Below are positions 6,386 through 6,930 of a stretch of 6,930 bases of DNA, piece after piece. Position 1 is the stretch's first letter. Each line of letters opens with the position of its first letter. The notes below the pieces were generated by a model. That model did not search any database. It was not told the origin of the DNA and saw nothing but the letters and a program-made list of their open reading frames with translations. The stretch is from Flavobacteriaceae bacterium (GTDB lineage: Bacteria > Bacteroidota > Bacteroidia > Flavobacteriales > Flavobacteriaceae), in the NCBI GenBank assembly GCA_013001365.1, contig JABDMQ010000269.1, forward strand, positions 1 to 6,930, given 5' to 3'. Position numbers and translations under genes: made by a program.

Positions 6386-6930
6386 TTACTTTCTACGGCG
6401 AGATTGGTTTTTATTATCTCTTCCGCCTCTTCCGCCTTTTCCTTTTTGTTTGGATAATCCAACAAGAGGAGAAAGTTCTCTCTTACCATATACTTCGCCT
6501 TTCATGATCCACACCTTAACACCCAATCTTCCATAGGTTGTATGTGCCTCGACAAGTGCATAGTCAATATCTGCTCTAAAAGTCGATAAAGGAATACGTC
6601 CATCTTTATAGTGCTCTTGACGTGCCATTTCCGCTCCGTTCAATCGCCCACTGATCTGAACCTTGATTCCTTCGGCATTCATACGCATTGTTGCAGCGAT
6701 AGCCATTTTGATTGCTCGTCTGTAAGAGATCCTGCTCTCGATTTGACGTGCGATACTAGATGCTACTAAATATGCATCGAGTTCAGGTCTCTTGATTTCA
6801 AAGATGTTGATCTGAACTTCTTTATCCGTTATTTTCTTAAGTTCTTCTTTCAACTTATCTACCTCTTGTCCACCTTTACCGATAATGATACCAGGTCTTG
6901 CAGTGGTGATAGTGACAGTTATCAACTTGA
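6386..6930 (-). CDS. rpsC: 30S ribosomal protein S3 (uS3), 5'-truncated by window edge
   Basis: S3 lines the mRNA entry tunnel of the small subunit and takes part in mRNA unwinding together with S4 and S5. Only the C-terminal part, about 180 residues, is present. The reading frame runs off the window edge at 6930, so roughly 60-70 N-terminal residues are missing. The visible portion begins in the KH domain, with TARPGIIIGKGGQEVDKLK containing the IIGKGG RNA-binding loop. It continues into the S3 C-terminal domain with GIKVQISGRLNGAEMARQE and the conserved RADIDYALVEAHTTYGRLGV, followed by KVWIMKGEVYG. A basic Gly/Arg/Lys-rich tail ends the protein. The TTG at 6923-6925 is an internal leucine codon, not a start, because the frame is open and conserved upstream of it. 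Confidence 0.97.
   Translation of the reverse strand, partial: KLITVTITTARPGIIIGKGGQEVDKLKEELKKITDKEVQINIFEIKRPELDAYLVASSIARQIESRISYRRAIKMAIAATMRMNAEGIKVQISGRLNGAEMARQEHYKDGRIPLSTFRADIDYALVEAHTTYGRLGVKVWIMKGEVYGKRELSPLVGLSKQKGKGGRGGRDNKNQSRRRK

Noticed and set aside
6923..6925. TTG as a start codon for rpsC
   Set aside because: The frame continues upstream to the window edge, and the first visible residues (KLITVTITTARPG) are already in the middle of the S3 KH domain. The real start is outside the window.

Overview
The window is one stretch of a bacterial ribosomal-protein operon, read entirely from the minus strand. In transcription order (high to low coordinates) it holds rpsC (5' end cut off by the window edge), rplP, rpmC, rpsQ, rplN, rplX, rplE, rpsN, rpsH, rplF, rplR, rpsE, rpmD, rplO and secY. 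This is the classical junction of the S10 and spc operons. The genes are packed with 2-21 nt gaps, or a 1-base stop/start overlap at rplN/rplX, so all are expected to be co-transcribed. No tRNA, rRNA, mobile element, CRISPR array or intrinsic terminator is visible. No stretch longer than 60 nt lacks a gene.

The organism is most likely a member of the Bacteroidota. The base composition is AT-rich, the leaders are A/T-rich with few Shine-Dalgarno sequences, and the proteins read like Bacteroidota versions (for example SecY with a KLQKEGASGQKK loop, and L5 with VADKKLID followed by NITGQ). I cannot place it more finely than the Flavobacteriia/Sphingobacteriia range from sequence reading alone.

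Functionally, the ribosomal proteins belong to both subunits: S3, S17, S14, S8 and S5 in the 30S, and L16, L29, L14, L24, L5, L6, L18, L30 and L15 in the 50S. secY encodes the pore subunit of the Sec translocon, to which ribosomes making membrane proteins dock.

The one non-routine element is the 60-nt gap between rpsN and rpsH, the longest in the window. Its transcript can fold into a long hairpin (3894-3930) whose core copies the S8-binding site of 16S rRNA helix 21: a bulged A, an A-U and a G-C pair, two unpaired A residues on the opposite strand, then a continuing helix capped by a tetraloop. It ends 13 nt before the rpsH start codon. I infer that it is an autoregulatory site where S8 represses its own gene and perhaps those downstream. 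In E. coli the S8 site lies instead at the start of rplE, where this operon has only a 2-nt gap.
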